From Flammula alnicola (Eukaryota; Basidiomycota; Agaricomycetes; Agaricales; Strophariaceae), in the NCBI GenBank assembly GCA_015499995.1, contig JADNRV010000098.1:1-64000 (forward strand): 64,000 nt of DNA, written 5' to 3'. The notes beneath the pieces were generated by a model, which was not told where the DNA came from, did no database searches, and worked only from the letters and a program-made list of their open reading frames with translations. Within the stretch, counting starts at the first letter, position 1; every line of letters starts with the position of its first letter. Both the position numbers and the translations under genes were made by a program. Shown here in pieces: positions 44,142-56,715 of this stretch.

Positions 44142-46206
44142 CCGCGGACCATGCGGGGCGGCGCGAGCTCAAGCGGCTGGAGAAGGAAATCGCGTCCCTC
44201 CGCGAGGCTTGGAGAAGACGCAGGCGCGGAGCGAGGAGCTGGAGGAGAAGGTGCAGGGCGCGGTCGTTAGTGAGGCGTGGAGAAGGAAGAAGGAACGCGA
44301 GGCCAAATTTAGGGCGATGCGTACTCTTGGACGCGATGGTGGCCAACAGAATGGCGACGACGACAACAAGGAAGAGGAGGTTCGAAACTTTGCTCCTGAA
44401 GGCTCTAAATTTGGCGGTCCGTCGGAGGCGTTCTCGTTCTTCCCCACAGCCCAGAGCCCCGATCCGAACCGCCGTGGGTTGGGTAGCAGTACTGCTTCGA
44501 GTGTGGAGGCAGACTTGAACCTCCTCGGGAGCTCTAACTCGCTTCCTCTTCCCGAACATGCGCTTATTTCGCAGCTGTTGGTCAAGGTGCAGGAGCTTGA
44601 GGAGACCAATGCACGGATCTTGCAGCAGCAGTCAGGTACCGCGGTCCAGCTGTCGGCGATGCAGCGAGACACGGCGCATGTGAGTAGGGTATATGAGTGT
44701 CTTTCTGATCCTGACTCTGTCGAGATCGAGCTGGCGGAGGATGCCATGAACGACATGGATGACAAGAAGGAGGAAGAGGACGATAAAGCGAAAGACGTTG
44801 GTGCATCGTCTCGACACACTATCCGCTTCATGAGCCTCAAACGGACCATCGAGAAGGAGATGTCGTCTTTCGAGGGTACATGCATCGTGCATCCTGAATT
44901 CCCCTCGTCCGCTGCCAAGAACAGGAAGAGCGTCATGGGTCTGTTCGACGTCGAACAAGTTGCTGAGGAGGATAATCCGGAGGATCAGGAAGAGCGAGAA
45001 GAGAATTCAGCGTCCACTGGCAGCCTCTACGACGACGAAATCCGCGCCCGGCTCTCACTCTCGTCTTCACCCTGGACTGAGGGCCACGACCGCTCGACGT
45101 GGTCCTCCGTCGGCAGCCACGCATCATCGCCCACATCCCGACTCTCGCCTTTACACTTCTTCTCCCCACCCTCGCACGCGCATTCGCACGTCGAACCCGA
45201 ACTCTCCCCGCTCGGCGCCCGTGCGACGCTGCAGACCGAGTTGGACAGAGAACTCGGCGCGGGCGCTGGGGGGAACCACCGTTTCGGTTTCGATTCGTTC
45301 CAGCACAACCACAACCACCACCTGCGGACGTCGAGTTTGTATGATCTCAGCCAGATCTCCGTCCCGCCGTCGCCGTCGCCGACGTCGCGCCCTGCGAGTC
45401 GAAGGGCGTCGGATGAGCTGGATTACGAGGCTGTTAGGAACGCGTTGAGGCAGGGCACGAACGCGTCGAGGACGCCTGGACTTTTTGTTCCTCCTGATAC
45501 CAATTCGCTGCAGCTCTCCATCGAGCCTCCGACCCCGCAGAAGCAGCAGCGCAGAGGCACGGGCACGGAGGCAGGCGATGAAGAGTTTGGTAATACCACT
45601 CCTACTGGTGCTTCGAGCACGACCCCAAATCACCCCGAATCAAACTCATCTCTGACACCTTGCGCTCGCGCGGGAACCGGTGGGCCGACCGCCGGCTCAG
45701 ACCCCGTCGACAGCGCTCTCGGTCTCAAAGCCGCGAGGATCATCGGGCCTCTGGTAGTGGCAGTACGGCGCATAGTACCCAGAAGGCAGCGGCCGCGGCT
45801 ACGTCGGCCAAGGCGGGATATGAGTCTGTGAGTTCGCTACTGATGCGGTCGGTATACCCGACGTCTCCTATGCGCCGTTGACATTATGATCGACGGGTTC
45901 GATGGTGCTCAACCTCGCGGAACGAACGTTGACGTCGACAGTGGGTCTATGCTCGCGCCTAGCTTCGAACCCGACGAAGACTCCTCGTATAATAATAACG
46001 CCAACACTTCGATGCAGCTCCGCGCTGATCTGTCGCCAAGAAGCAGGATGCGGCGGAGGATGTGCACCCGGGCTTCCTGTTCCAGGCATGGCTGTGGATC
46101 CAGTTCGCCATTGTCGTTTTTGTTTTTTTGTATGCGATGGCGAAGCGTGGGCCTACCGTTGTGCTGTCGGAGGAGAACAAGAGGGCTGTTGCGCGCAGAC
46201 GATGAT
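44142..46206 (+). pseudogene. Truncated duplicate of the coiled-coil gene
   Basis: It starts abruptly inside the coiled coil (after ccgcggaccatgcgg) without the first exon, intron or promoter. Compared with 8505-10564 it lacks one base near 44206 (gaggcttgg for gaggcgttgg) and one near 45627 (cccaaatc for cccgaaatc), shifting frame twice. It has six G at 45268-45273 where the other copy has five, and keeps the frame there. The C-terminal membrane segment is present (FAIVVFVFLYAMA in one frame). A sequence-level duplicate, not expected to be made. Confidence 0.88.
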
Positions 46207-46462
46207 GGATGAGATGAGGGCTGGTATGATGCTTTCATGTCGAACTCAAGGTTTCTTCTATGGACCAGGAACAATGTATTGCGGCTTTTAAGTTGGTTGT
46301 TAGTCTGGACTTCTCCGTAGCATTTATTCTGTCACACTCTTCACATATCTCCACCTCTCTTGCATGTATCATTTCTTTCACGACTCATTCATGTCTCTTC
46401 CTGTATCAGCTATCTTGCTCCTCATTATCTGTACAGATCTGTTGTTAATTTGCTAGCTTTAG
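44142..46462 (+). repeat. Segmental duplication, copy 2
   Basis: Partner of 8244-10564 in opposite orientation. It includes about 257 bp of 3' flanking DNA, so it came from genomic DNA rather than only from a coding transcript, although an mRNA 3' UTR cannot be excluded. Confidence 0.9.
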
Positions 46463-46728
46463 TATATACCGCACCGTTAGATTACTTTGTTAGTGTAACT
46501 TGGATCGTCATCGATTCATCATTGTACTGATCATAGCAAGGAATGAGTGAATCTAGGCTGGAGACATAAGTATAGTACATCATAATATAGTCTAGAGGCA
46601 AGTCCCACAGCACGATAAACCATTGGCAAAGTATATATTAAGAGTACAAATACGAAGAGCTGGAAGAAATGATAACCGTCAGAATATCCTCGCAAAAAGA
46701 TGGACACAAAAAAAAAGCCAAGGATAAT

Positions 46729-49423
46729 TCAAGACAGGTATCCACGACACTCCCTAGATTCACAAAAACAAAGTCTGGATCCTTCCGGTATGATAATCGG
46801 GGGTTTACCCTTCTTTTTCCATTTAGACTTGGCCAATGCTATTTCTTTTCCGACCTTGGGGTCGTAGTCGAATGTGAACTCAGTACGGGCGGGTATATCT
46901 TCAGTAGCAACGAATGCAATGTATGGCATGCCCGTCTGTGTCAGTGCGTCCGTCAGAACGAGACCGAGCAAGACAGAGAGAAAGGCGAGAGACGTACGCC
47001 AGGAGGTTTGTCGTGTACAACAAGGTACACCTCAAGGTTGGGCGAGCAAGAGTGGCTAGATTTTGTATCAGTCATTGATCAGTCAGGACGTAAATGATTT
47101 AGTTGGAACTGACTTTAGGAAACGCGTCCAATTTCCTGTTCGAAGTCGAAGTGATGAATGCTTTAGACCGGATAGCACACTGATACCTGAATTGGCTACT
47201 TTACCTTCACGTTTAGAGTCCACCGAGAACTTTCCGTGCCTTGGCCGACTCTCATTATCCTCCGCTTCGTCATTATCAAGATCAAAACAATACTCGGACG
47301 CGGGGTCTGCTTCACGACGTCTGGACCACAAAATCGGGAAATCTGACAATGGAGGATGAGAAGGGAAACGTACATCAGAAGTCTGAGCGTGTAGGTCAAC
47401 AGGATTAGCAGTAGATCCATGCAAGGATGAAAGAACACACCCCGTATATATCCCAAGAACTTTGCCCCGTATGATATCAATGGTCGATCTAACGCCCCAT
47501 CCGCGTCGTAAGGTCTTGAAAATCTCTATAGGAACATCTCGTGGCCTTTGGGACACGCGGTTGTTGCATTCGTAAAGTGAACAGGAGCAGAGCTAAGTTA
47601 AAAAAACATCGGTCAAAGTCAATATTTTGTCAAGGCGTACAAATGCTGAGATTTGGTACCTTGTTGCATTCGATTACTTCCATGCCTTTTGGAACACTGA
47701 AGGCGAATAAGCCCTATATTCCATATGTTTTAGTATACTGCTGTAATACGATGAAAAACCTCACATCGGTAGTATATGCAAACCCGGTAAACCCCAATCA
47801 TCCTGACACCCACAGTTTCCGGCTCCATGCAGGCACGACATTCGCAAGCTGTCAGGAATCCATTGTCGGCTTATCGATCCCAGGAGCACTAAACTCGATG
47901 GATGAACGCGTTAGAAGTCGATCTGAAATCGCGAAAAATAACTCACAGTATGTAAGTAGATTCAAGGTAGATAAAAGAAGCATCAAGTGGCGGATGGCTT
48001 CATCGTCAACGTCGTTCACAAATAGAATAGGTGCTGCACCAGCCTTCTCAGTAGACCTGGTCCAATTATATTGGAGCTTTGTACGTCTGAATGGCGTCAT
48101 GAGATGAAGATCGGCCAACATACTAATTTTCAATCACTGACCGAATTGCAGGACTTTCGGCATCAGACGTGGTCCGCTGAATCTTTCGAGGGGGGCCTAT
48201 ACGGGCTGGGGTAGAGGAAGAAGAGGGCAGGGCTGATAATTCGTCCGTGGATTCGGACCGGATAATCCGTTCACTCTTTTCCGAGGCGTTATCAATACGT
48301 TGGCGGGATTAACCAACGGCGAAACCAAGCGCGAGGGTTTTGATATGATGGTGCTGTTGGCCTCGGGAACAGTGATGGCGCGTTGTTTCCCCTTTCCTTT
48401 GGATGTGGTGGGTGTGATTGGCAGAGGGTCAGCCTTTTATGAGGTTTGGAAGAAGAGGAAGAGGAAGGTACAGAAGAGGCGGAGGTAGAAGAAGCAACCG
48501 TTCCTGAGTTGGATGTGGCTGAAGACTTCGCAGATGTTTTTGATGAACTGCGGGCCAGAGAGGAAGAGGAACTAGCCAACGAGTTCTCGTCTGCTGTCGT
48601 GCACTGATTCGTTGGCTACTCCTAATGAAATAGACGATGATGACGACGAGCCTTGAATTTGGGGCACACCGGGTAGAGAGGCTGGGCCAGAGGGATGTAT
48701 ATGTTCTTGATGTTTGCCATCAGCTTTGCCATATCGGCAACGAGATTTGGTAGTCGTCGTCGGTTTTCTGCCCTGGCAAGTTGTTCCAATTTCTCTTCGT
48801 AGGCTTGACTTCTGAGAGACGTGGCAGTGTTGTGAATATCACTCGTGGTGATAACGTCGATCTCCATAGAGTCGTTGGCTATTTGTCGGCGCGCCTTTTG
48901 CTGCGTAGAGTGCCAGTAGGAACTCTCAATGGAATTGACAGTATTCCATGTTGTTTTCGTTCCATCTGCACGATGCCAGTCATCCCATCGGACCTAATAT
49001 TTGTAGTCAGGTTATATTTAAAGATACGTATAAAGACAGCTAGGACGCACCTCAAATCTGACGTTGACGAAGGGGAGTATCAGGACTTTGTAGCCATAGG
49101 ATTTAGAATGATTAAACGTACAATAAATCCCCCTTGTAGTCCACCTCTTCTCCGATTATCTGGAACCGCCATTCTCCATTATCATCCGCTCCCTCTGCGC
49201 CGTCGAAGGACTCCTCCGGAGGTTCAGATGCCCTCCATCTTTCAGGCTTTCCATCTCCAGAGTTGATGGTGATCTGGATGAGTCAGATCCATAACCTTCA
49301 CTGGCAAGACCTCCTCTGCATCGGTCTCTCCTTTCATGAGTTCATCGTCCGACGGTGCCCTGTGGAATTAAGCGCGCGTGAACTTGGGCTTCAATGCGTC
49401 CAAAAGTAGTTGAAAACGTACAT
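46729..49423 (-). CDS. Chromodomain + SET histone H3K9 methyltransferase, Clr4/SUV39-like (SET B)
   Basis: In order on the minus strand: an acidic leader (APSDDELMKGETDAEEV), a chromodomain (EWRFQIIGEEVDYKGDL then, across two small introns, FEVRWDDWHRADGTKTTWN), a helical region (YEEKLEQLARAENRRRLPN), and a serine-rich linker. Then come pre-SET (ACECRAC and ECNKLCSCSLYECNNRVSQ), SET (WGVRSTIDIIRGKVLGIYTG, EYCFDLDND, NWTRFLNHSCSPNL, EFTFDYDP) and post-SET CFCESRECRGYLS at TGA 46729. This is the full layout of a heterochromatin H3K9 methyltransferase. The chromodomain reads H3K9me and the SET domain writes it. Single-base losses shift frame near 49280, 48020 and in the 47.85-47.9 kb pre-SET exon, so as sequenced it is broken there; the SET core reads cleanly. 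The start codon may be split by the first intron. Confidence 0.8.
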
Positions 49424-50020
49424 GCTTTCACTGATATGCCTCTCTGAAACCACGTTGCGTGGTTAAGATATGCAGAGAAAGAGGACAACTGTTTGAGACA
49501 TGGGAGCGTTCAAGGCTGAAAGCATGCTGCGAATCGGAATGTCACTGTGTTGGACGCCGCGATCACGCGACCGTGTACGGTACACAAATCTTTCGCAAGG
49601 CTAGTATTTCAATATTCACCAATCAATGCATGAATTCATGAATATTCCACAACTAATGAGACGAAACATTCGAAAGCACAAACGAACCAAATCTTGCGGG
49701 TAAGACAGTACAAGTCCAATTACAGGGTATGTTATGTATGTAAATTCTGCATGTAGTTTATGTATTCAAACAAACATTCGATGGATGATGGATTGGGAGT
49801 GGGATAGAATGGTGCAAGTGGAGTAGAGTAGGAGATATACACGACGAGAATTGATACCGACGACAAAGAAAAAGAGACGAGAAATGAATCGAAGAAAAGG
49901 ATAAGCAGCTCCTCAAACCGAGCACAACCTCGGCTATAAAAGCCAAATAATTTTTATCCACTTAACATCGCACCAAGAAAAAGACCATTGCAAACAGCCT
50001 CCAGCACGGGCAACAACGAA
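49424..50020. other. Intergenic
   Basis: Upstream of SET B and downstream of the nucleoporin-like gene. No feature recognised. Confidence 0.4.
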
Positions 50021-53000
50021 TCATTGCTGCTGCTGCTGGCTGGGAGGCGCAGCGCCGAACGCACTACTGCCAAAGACAGATTGAGGAGTTGTAGTCGTCG
50101 TCGCATTACCACCCTGCGCGCCACCAAACACCGACTGCCCGAAGAAGCCGCAGCACCAAACGGCGACGACTGAGGAGTAGTGGCTCAGTCTGCCCAAACT
50201 TGAAGGAGAACTGACCGCCTGGACCAGTGGCTGGCGTGGTCGTCGCAGTCGGGTCGACGTCGCTGGCGCATTCCCAAACGAGAACAATGGCTTGGGTGTA
50301 CTCGTGGTCGTGCTGCTCGCACCATTGGTAGCAGGCGTGCTGGTCGACGCCGACGACGAAGGGATTCGCAAAGCTGAACAAAGGCTTAGGTGCATCTGCA
50401 GGCTTGTTCGCACCGGCATAGAACACATTCTGAGTCTGAGCAGGAGTCACACCGAAGGGCGAAGGTCCGGATCCAGCAGTGCTCGAGAACGCCGATGACG
50501 TGTTCGTGTTTCCACCAAAAGCAGACTTGACGGGCTCCTGGGCCGATGGCTGGTTACTGAACGCGGAAGTTCCGAAACTGAACTTTGGAGCTGTGGCGGT
50601 CGTCGAAGAAGGTCCAGGAGTCGTGTTAGGCGTCGTAGACATATTGTTAGCAGCTGAAGCAGGTGTCGCAGGTGTCTTGAAGCCAAAGGTAGGGCCAGCG
50701 GTTGACGTCGACGAAGCCTTCTGTGCATCTGAACCCAAAGCTCCGCTCAATGAGGACGAACCGCCAGCGAAAGCAGATCCAGGAACCCTTGGGGCAGTAG
50801 CCGGAGTTGTAGTAGCAGTTTTACCCGGAAAGCCGAAATTAAACTTGGGTGTTGAGGTCGCAGTAGATGATGGAGCAGTGGAAGTAGTACCGCTGGCAGG
50901 CGCTGCTGATGTCGCAGGTTGAGCAAAGACGTTTTGCGTTCCTTCAGGTTTACTGAACGAAATGTCGGCGCCTGGGCAGGTTGAGATGGTGCCTTGGGAG
51001 CTTCAGATCCTGGACCGCCTTGAGGACCCAACCTCGTCAACAAGGAACTACCAGGACCCGAGGTCGTAGCTGCTTCAGCCTTCTTCTGCTCTCCGCCACC
51101 CAACGGCGGCGCATTGGAGAAGAGAACATGCCGGGTTTAACTGCGGACGGAGCCGCTCCGCCACTGGTACCGGCAGGAGCAAACGAGAAAGTTGGAGGTT
51201 TAGCCTGAGCCTGAGCCCACTCGAGGCTTGCGCGGAAGCCGGAGCTGGTTGAGCAGTGCCGCTGAAGAAGGAAGGAGTCGATGAAGGTTGAGTGCTCGGG
51301 GTCCTTTCTACCTTGGGAGGACCGAAAGGCGAAGCAGAGGAAGTCGATCCACCAGATGGGGCGCTGAAGAAACCGGGCAAACTGGAGGCGGCAGGCACTT
51401 GACTGACTTGGCTGGCCAATGCTGCCTATTGAAGGCGCCGTCACAGTGATCTGCGGGACAGCAGCACTCTGAGCCGCACTCTGGGCAGCCTCCTTTGCTT
51501 TCTTCTCGGCTTCGGCCTTCTCTCGTGCGACCCTCTCCCTCTCGGCCCGTTCTCTTTGCTCTCTCTCGAGCCGCTCCCTTTCAAGCCTCAGTTTCTCGGC
51601 AGCCGCACGCTCAGTCCGTTCCCTTTCTTCCTTAAGTTTCGCCTCTCGCTCGAGTTCCTTCTTCCGAGTTGCCTCTCGCATTTTCATCATCGCCTTTGCC
51701 TCTAACTCTTGCTTCTCCCACTTGGAAAACACCTTGTGCGGTGTCCGTGGGCTGCCATTGGTGCTATCAGACAAGCCTGTCGAACCGCTAATGCTCGAGG
51801 ACAAGCTAAGAGCCCGCGAGGTCGACGCTATTCGCTTGACGGTAGGAATCTGAGAGCTAACGAAGGGGCTGATGGGCAGACCGACGGTAGTGGCGATCGA
51901 GTGGCGGTAAGTATCACGATAGCTCCTGTGCTTAACAATTTCAGGAGCCGCTTCGGCCGGAGGTGAATGCGAAGCAGGAGAACGGGTGGGAGTCGAGGTC
52001 GTTGAAGTTGACCACAGAAGGCTTTTTCCTGGAACGCCTTGAGGGAAAGGTACGGCTTCCTGCTGGTGCAAGATAAGTCTTTGTCTGATACCAAATTGGT
52101 GACCAAAACGTACTGATGTGTCCAAAGAGAGTTTTCCAGTTGGCTCTTGTCGCTCTGGCGAGTCCTGCCAGGCCAGCAGATGCTGGTTCTTGGCGTCCTG
52201 ATATTCTTCCTCGGTAAGCCAACATTCGATGCAAACTTGAAGATTGGCATCGCGATCAGGATGCTGCGAATCCTTAGGCTGCAATAAAGATATGGGGAAA
52301 AGTCAACGCTCCAACCTCGTGGATTAACAGTAAAAATAACAGACCATGACGAACTTCTGCCTCGCCTTCTTCACGAGGGCTTGTCGGAGTCTTTGAGCAT
52401 TGGGTCCGATTTTGTACTTGATGCCGTTACTTTCCCACTCATCACCAATATTTCGAACCTTGCTCTTGGTCGATGTCGTAGACTCGTCCATTGAAATATC
52501 ACTTTTTGAGGCTTGGTCGTGGTCACGACGGTCGACATGGGATGAACGTTTGCCCCTCTTTTTACGAGACGATTTCGTTTCCAGTGAGCTCTCCTCGCTT
52601 CCTTCATCGCTCAGGTCACCTTCGCCGTCCCTTTCCCTCTTCTTACCGCGGGCGTAGCTAGCTTCCGACTTGCGCTTGGCAACAGTACGTCTCTTTCTCC
52701 TACGTCTGCGTGCCTTGGAGTCGTCCGCCTCAAGCTCATCCGCACTCTCGTCGTCATCACCGCCGAATGTTGAACCAGCCTCAGCACGATCTCGCTTTTT
52801 CCCACGAGTGGTCGACTTCAATTCGGTGAGTTCATCAGCCTCCTCGTCGTCAACGTCCATACTTTGGTCGACCTGAGGGTTTTCTCCTGAGAAACTTTCC
52901 GCGCTCGTTTACCGCGAGATTTCTTCGACTCGGATAAGTCTTCTGCATCCTCCTCCTCTCGGAGCCCACGTTTCGATCCCCGTTTCGGTGCAGACTCCTC

Positions 53001-53971
53001 AAATTCCGCATCCTCGTCACCATCAATTAGCTCATCGCCTTCAACCCTAGATTTCTTGGCCTCGTGCTCCTCCTCTTGCTCTCCGTCCAAGGCACGTTTC
53101 TTGCCCTCGCCATCGGATAAAGCATCAGCATCTTCAACGTTGAGAAAACCTCGCTGCCGAATTAAACCAGCTCTTGCTATATTGGTTGGCGCATGAGTGA
53201 ATTGACCAGCAGTATGTTTAACATTATATTGTTCCATGTACGACTGAGCACTATCGCGGCGGTATACGCGATTATGTAAGCACCTGCAAGAAAACGGATG
53301 GTGCATGGAAACGTACGGATTGATATCATTGGCACTCCTTGTCTGGGCTGATAGGTGGGATTCGTAAGGCCCTGAGGTGTACCCGCCGGGCACAGGGATG
53401 GCTGTGCTCCTCATTCCAGCATCGGGTCGTTGTGGCACGCCTATAAAATGAGTAACAAAAAGAAAGAAATTGTGAGTCATGACGAGCCCATAGTCAAAAC
53501 GCAAGACCGAGTCAAGCTTACCTGAACGGTGGCGAAGGTTTTGCTCTGGCAAGGTCTCACGCTTGTCCACCAAAGGCGCCGGCGGGCGGGGGCGGGCCTC
53601 GGTTTGAGCTGCTTCTTGCCCTCCTCCTCACGAGCCCTCATCATAGCTTCCGAATAGGCCACATTGAAGGGCCTAAGATCGCTGTCCGGGATACCGTGTC
53701 GACGGCGCGTTGCCCTGGAATAAGAAAAATACGCGAACGAAATCATGAGACACGGCGCATTTTTACGACAAAATAGCACTCACAACTTATAAGACCGTTC
53801 CCGCCAGAGCAGAACGCGCTTCCAGAGCCGAAGTCCGATGATATAAATCCCAAAGAGAACGATAAATGTAAAAATGGTCTGGCCGAGAGTAAGCGGGAAT
53901 CCGCCTGTTCGACTGGCGTTCACTGTGGGCATGGTGTCCTGGCCGAGGATGTCGGACGAATCGTGCTGCAT
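50021..53971 (-). CDS. Membrane-anchored FG-repeat nucleoporin-like protein (POM121-like layout)
   Basis: The N-terminus (ATG 53971, or Met at 53932, MPTVNASRTGG) has one membrane segment, LGQTIFTFIVLFGIYIIGLRL. Then come a basic exon (TRRRHGIPDSDLRPFNV), a stretch ending in acidic/basic nuclear-type sequence (KKSRGKRARK, SKARRRRRKRRTV), a conserved motif (RQALVKKARQKF then SQHPDRDANLQVCIECWLTEEEY), and a long charged coiled coil (KKELEREAKLKEERER). The C-terminus is rich in FG, FSFG and GFG-type motifs (KFSFGTSAF, GQFSFKFG, QSVFGSSAFG) ending in PPSQQQQQ. FG repeats behind a membrane anchor suggest a pore-membrane nucleoporin that lines the nuclear pore and contacts transport receptors. At least five single-base frame shifts occur (for example near 53580, 51420-51210, 50360, 50250, 50180). 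Introns are at 52285-52345 and 53440-53520. A housekeeping gene with this many breaks points to sequence error. Confidence 0.7.
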
Positions 53972-54803
53972 GGCGAGAACGAGGGAAAGGACGCAGCTAG
54001 CGAAAACTGGCCTGTAAAAATGGCGATGATGGTGGAAGTCAAAAGCTGAGAGGAGACGTCCGACAGCATGCGATCATTATTCACTTGTTTGTCCTTGTTG
54101 TTTCTCGGACCCGAACCAAATAAAAAACTTTTTTCTATTGTTTTCATCGACCGACTTTCTTCTCCAACGTCGACGTCGACGATGGGGCCTCTTGAATTCA
54201 CTATTCTTCTGTCCAATATATTCAGCTCTATATTTATTTCTTCCTTTCATCCCACCTACATATGCCTAGGAACACGGCTTCCAGTGCCTTCGTTACCTCA
54301 ACTTGTCGAGTGGAAGATAGAATGCTTCTTGGTCCACGCTTGAATGTCCAGCTACCATATAGCTGATTTCTATGGCCATTCGAGTACTAAACCGAGAGGA
54401 CAACTTCGCTTTATTTATACCATTCTGTACCATGTAACCACTACGCTTTTACATCAAGTAATCATACCTTTGCCCATGATTATTTCACCTCATCTTAGGC
54501 GAGTCGAAGGTTCCAATCGCCTTTACTGAGGTCTTGTCTCTGCCCAACGTAAATCCAGAATCCAGCCAGCACCGGAGTCCATCGATCAGAGAGATTTCTC
54601 GGGGTCGAAAGTAAGACGAGTACACCCACCAGTTGCCCAGCGGCAAACGGTGCGGGTTTGTGGTAGCACGTGGGAAATTACTGTTCATTTTTATAACGGC
54701 GACTTGAGAACCCTTTCTAACTTCCAGTCACACCCCACTCTTTTCAGAGCTACAACCACAACCTCCTCTTCCGTCCCTCTCTCACCAATTCTCAACGTTC
54801 GCA
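53972..54803. promoter_or_regulatory. Shared upstream region of divergent nucleoporin-like and cytochrome b5 genes
   Basis: About 830 bp between two head-to-head starts, with no coding content. The pyrimidine-rich stretch just before the cytochrome b5 ATG (54745-54800, cctcctcttccgtccctctctcacc) is the kind of CT-rich leader common in fungal promoters of well-expressed genes. Confidence 0.45.
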
Positions 54804-55533
54804 ATGGCCACAAAAATTGTCACCCTTGATGAGCTTCGCGCCAACAAGTCGAGAGAGAAGTTCTACATCCTCGTCCACGGCAAGGGTACGTGCCATCCAA
54901 TCAAATCAGGTGGTTTTCGCATCTGACCACCTTTTTTCTATTTTCCTCCCCCAGTCTATGATGTTACGAAGTTCATGGATGAGGTACGTATATAGCGTTA
55001 GACATAAAACCTTCGACATGACAATAACATATCGACACGAACAGCACCCAGGAGGAGATGAGGTGATTCTCGCTGAGGGTGGTACGTGGCAAGAGTTTCA
55101 TACGCATCTTTCCACCAGCCGCGATAACACATACTTACTCGCTTCACCCTCTTTTTCAGGTCAAGATGCGACGGAAGCCTTTGAGGATGTCGGCCACTCT
55201 GACGAGGCCCGTGCTCTGCTCCCCGCGATGCTCGTCGGCGACTTCGAGCAAGGCTCGGTCAGCATCCATTCTCACTCCCGGTTACCTTTCACCTTCTAAC
55301 CATCCCTGTTAGGGTATTCAGTTGAAGTCCGGAGCTGCTGCTGCCCAAGCTAACCGTGTCGCCGGTGCCGTTGAGCAAGGATCAAAGTCGGTCTTCTCCC
55401 TATCGCGTCGCGTGCTCAGTGGCGCTAACATTACCCCTCTCACTCTCACCTTTACAGTCTGATGTACTTTGTGCCATTGGGTCTGTTGGGCGCCTACTTT
55501 GCATGGCGCTTTTACTCCACTGGTTCCGCCTAA
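54804..55533 (+). CDS. Cytochrome b5, tail-anchored, six exons
   Basis: Exons 54804-54885, 54955-54983, 55045-55081, 55160-55257, 55313-55386 and 55458-55533 join in frame to 131 residues. MATKIVTLDELRANKS opens the heme-binding fold. The heme-ligand histidine motif HPGGDEVILAEGGQDATEAF and the second His in EDVGHSDEARALL are both present. After a flexible linker (KSGAAAAQANRVAGAVEQG) comes a C-terminal membrane anchor, LMYFVPLGLLGAYFAWRFY. It is an electron carrier on the ER face, passing electrons from cytochrome b5 reductase to desaturases, sterol and P450 enzymes. Length and layout are standard. All five introns are 61-78 bp, and several donors read GTACGT. No lesion. Confidence 0.96.
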
Positions 55534-56715
55534 GCAGTTCTTCATTCCCTCCGTACATATACCTGCTTTCGGACCGCTGTATGTCCCCAATCCAAGTTAC
55601 CCTGGCCCGTATCTCCTGCGTGTCACAATGCTCTCGGTGTATAAGCACACTCCTACCTTTCTACTATCACAGTACATACACCTTACTCCCGCTGCATTAT
55701 TTACCACCTTTATTATTCGAGATATTGGATAACCGGAAATAGATTTCTTTTCTGGCATTGCTTCACGATGAATGAAAGGGACAACCGTTTCGCTTGCCAC
55801 GAGTCTAGGCGTTGAGCGCTGAGCGTTCGCGTCGGTCTTGGTAAATTTCTAGGCCATGGTTCTTCCTGTCCCTTCACCACGACGGTGGGGTCCAGAAGAA
55901 TCGCGGCCGCGCGTCCTATGGCATCGCACCCGCCGCTGACAGAAAAGGTATGACAACACGACTACAAAAGTGGCGCGTTTAGTCGAGCGACTCTCACTGA
56001 GTCACAGCGGCGTCCGTGAACTTCACCACGATTACTCAAACATAACAAGCAGATATAAAATTCCTACATAATCCAAAAAATTCAAGTCATAGCAAAATTT
56101 AGAATAGTATGTAACAGTCAAACATAAAAGCAATACGAGGACTGAGTAGATAGGACTTGGAGAGGCAAGAAGTAAGCAAACAGAATAGAATGGTACATGG
56201 GAATAGAATCCACAAATTTAGAACAGTTACATGGTATGTAGTAAGACAGCAAAGTAGGAATTCATCATCAAGGCACGAAGGCCCGGAAAGCGATTCACAA
56301 ACGTCAAGCATTTACTTACAAGTCTACGATAAGCAAAACAACACATACGAGACTTAACCTGATTTACAAACCAATTGGCACGCCACACACATGACCTGCA
56401 TGTAGTCAACGGCCGCTAGATGATACTTCCAGTCCGATTTCGGTTCCCTCTCCTGTTATCCAAGGAAGGAGTTGACGGCCCTTATACCCCGCTGCCCCAC
56501 TCACATCCACTGCACACCTAGGCTAGCCCACAAAGGCATCCAGCGCAAGTCTGCAGAGGGTATGCCAGGCCTCCGCTGATCGTCTCAGCGGATCACTCTT
56601 GCCGTCTATAAAAAAGAAAAGAAAATGTTAGCGAGATACGTTCTGCCAGGCAGTCGAAAGATGCCAAAAGTAAACCAAGTAAACGGCTAAATAAATCAGC
56701 GTCCACGTCGAAAAC
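55534..56715. other. Intergenic, nothing recognised
   Basis: Spacer between the 3' ends of cytochrome b5 (plus) and RNase III (minus). No ORF of interest, no repeats seen. Confidence 0.5.

Noticed and set aside
50292..51208. Plus-strand open frames over the nucleoporin-like gene
   Set aside because: They are shadows of Ser/Ala/Pro-rich sense codons and lack any domain.
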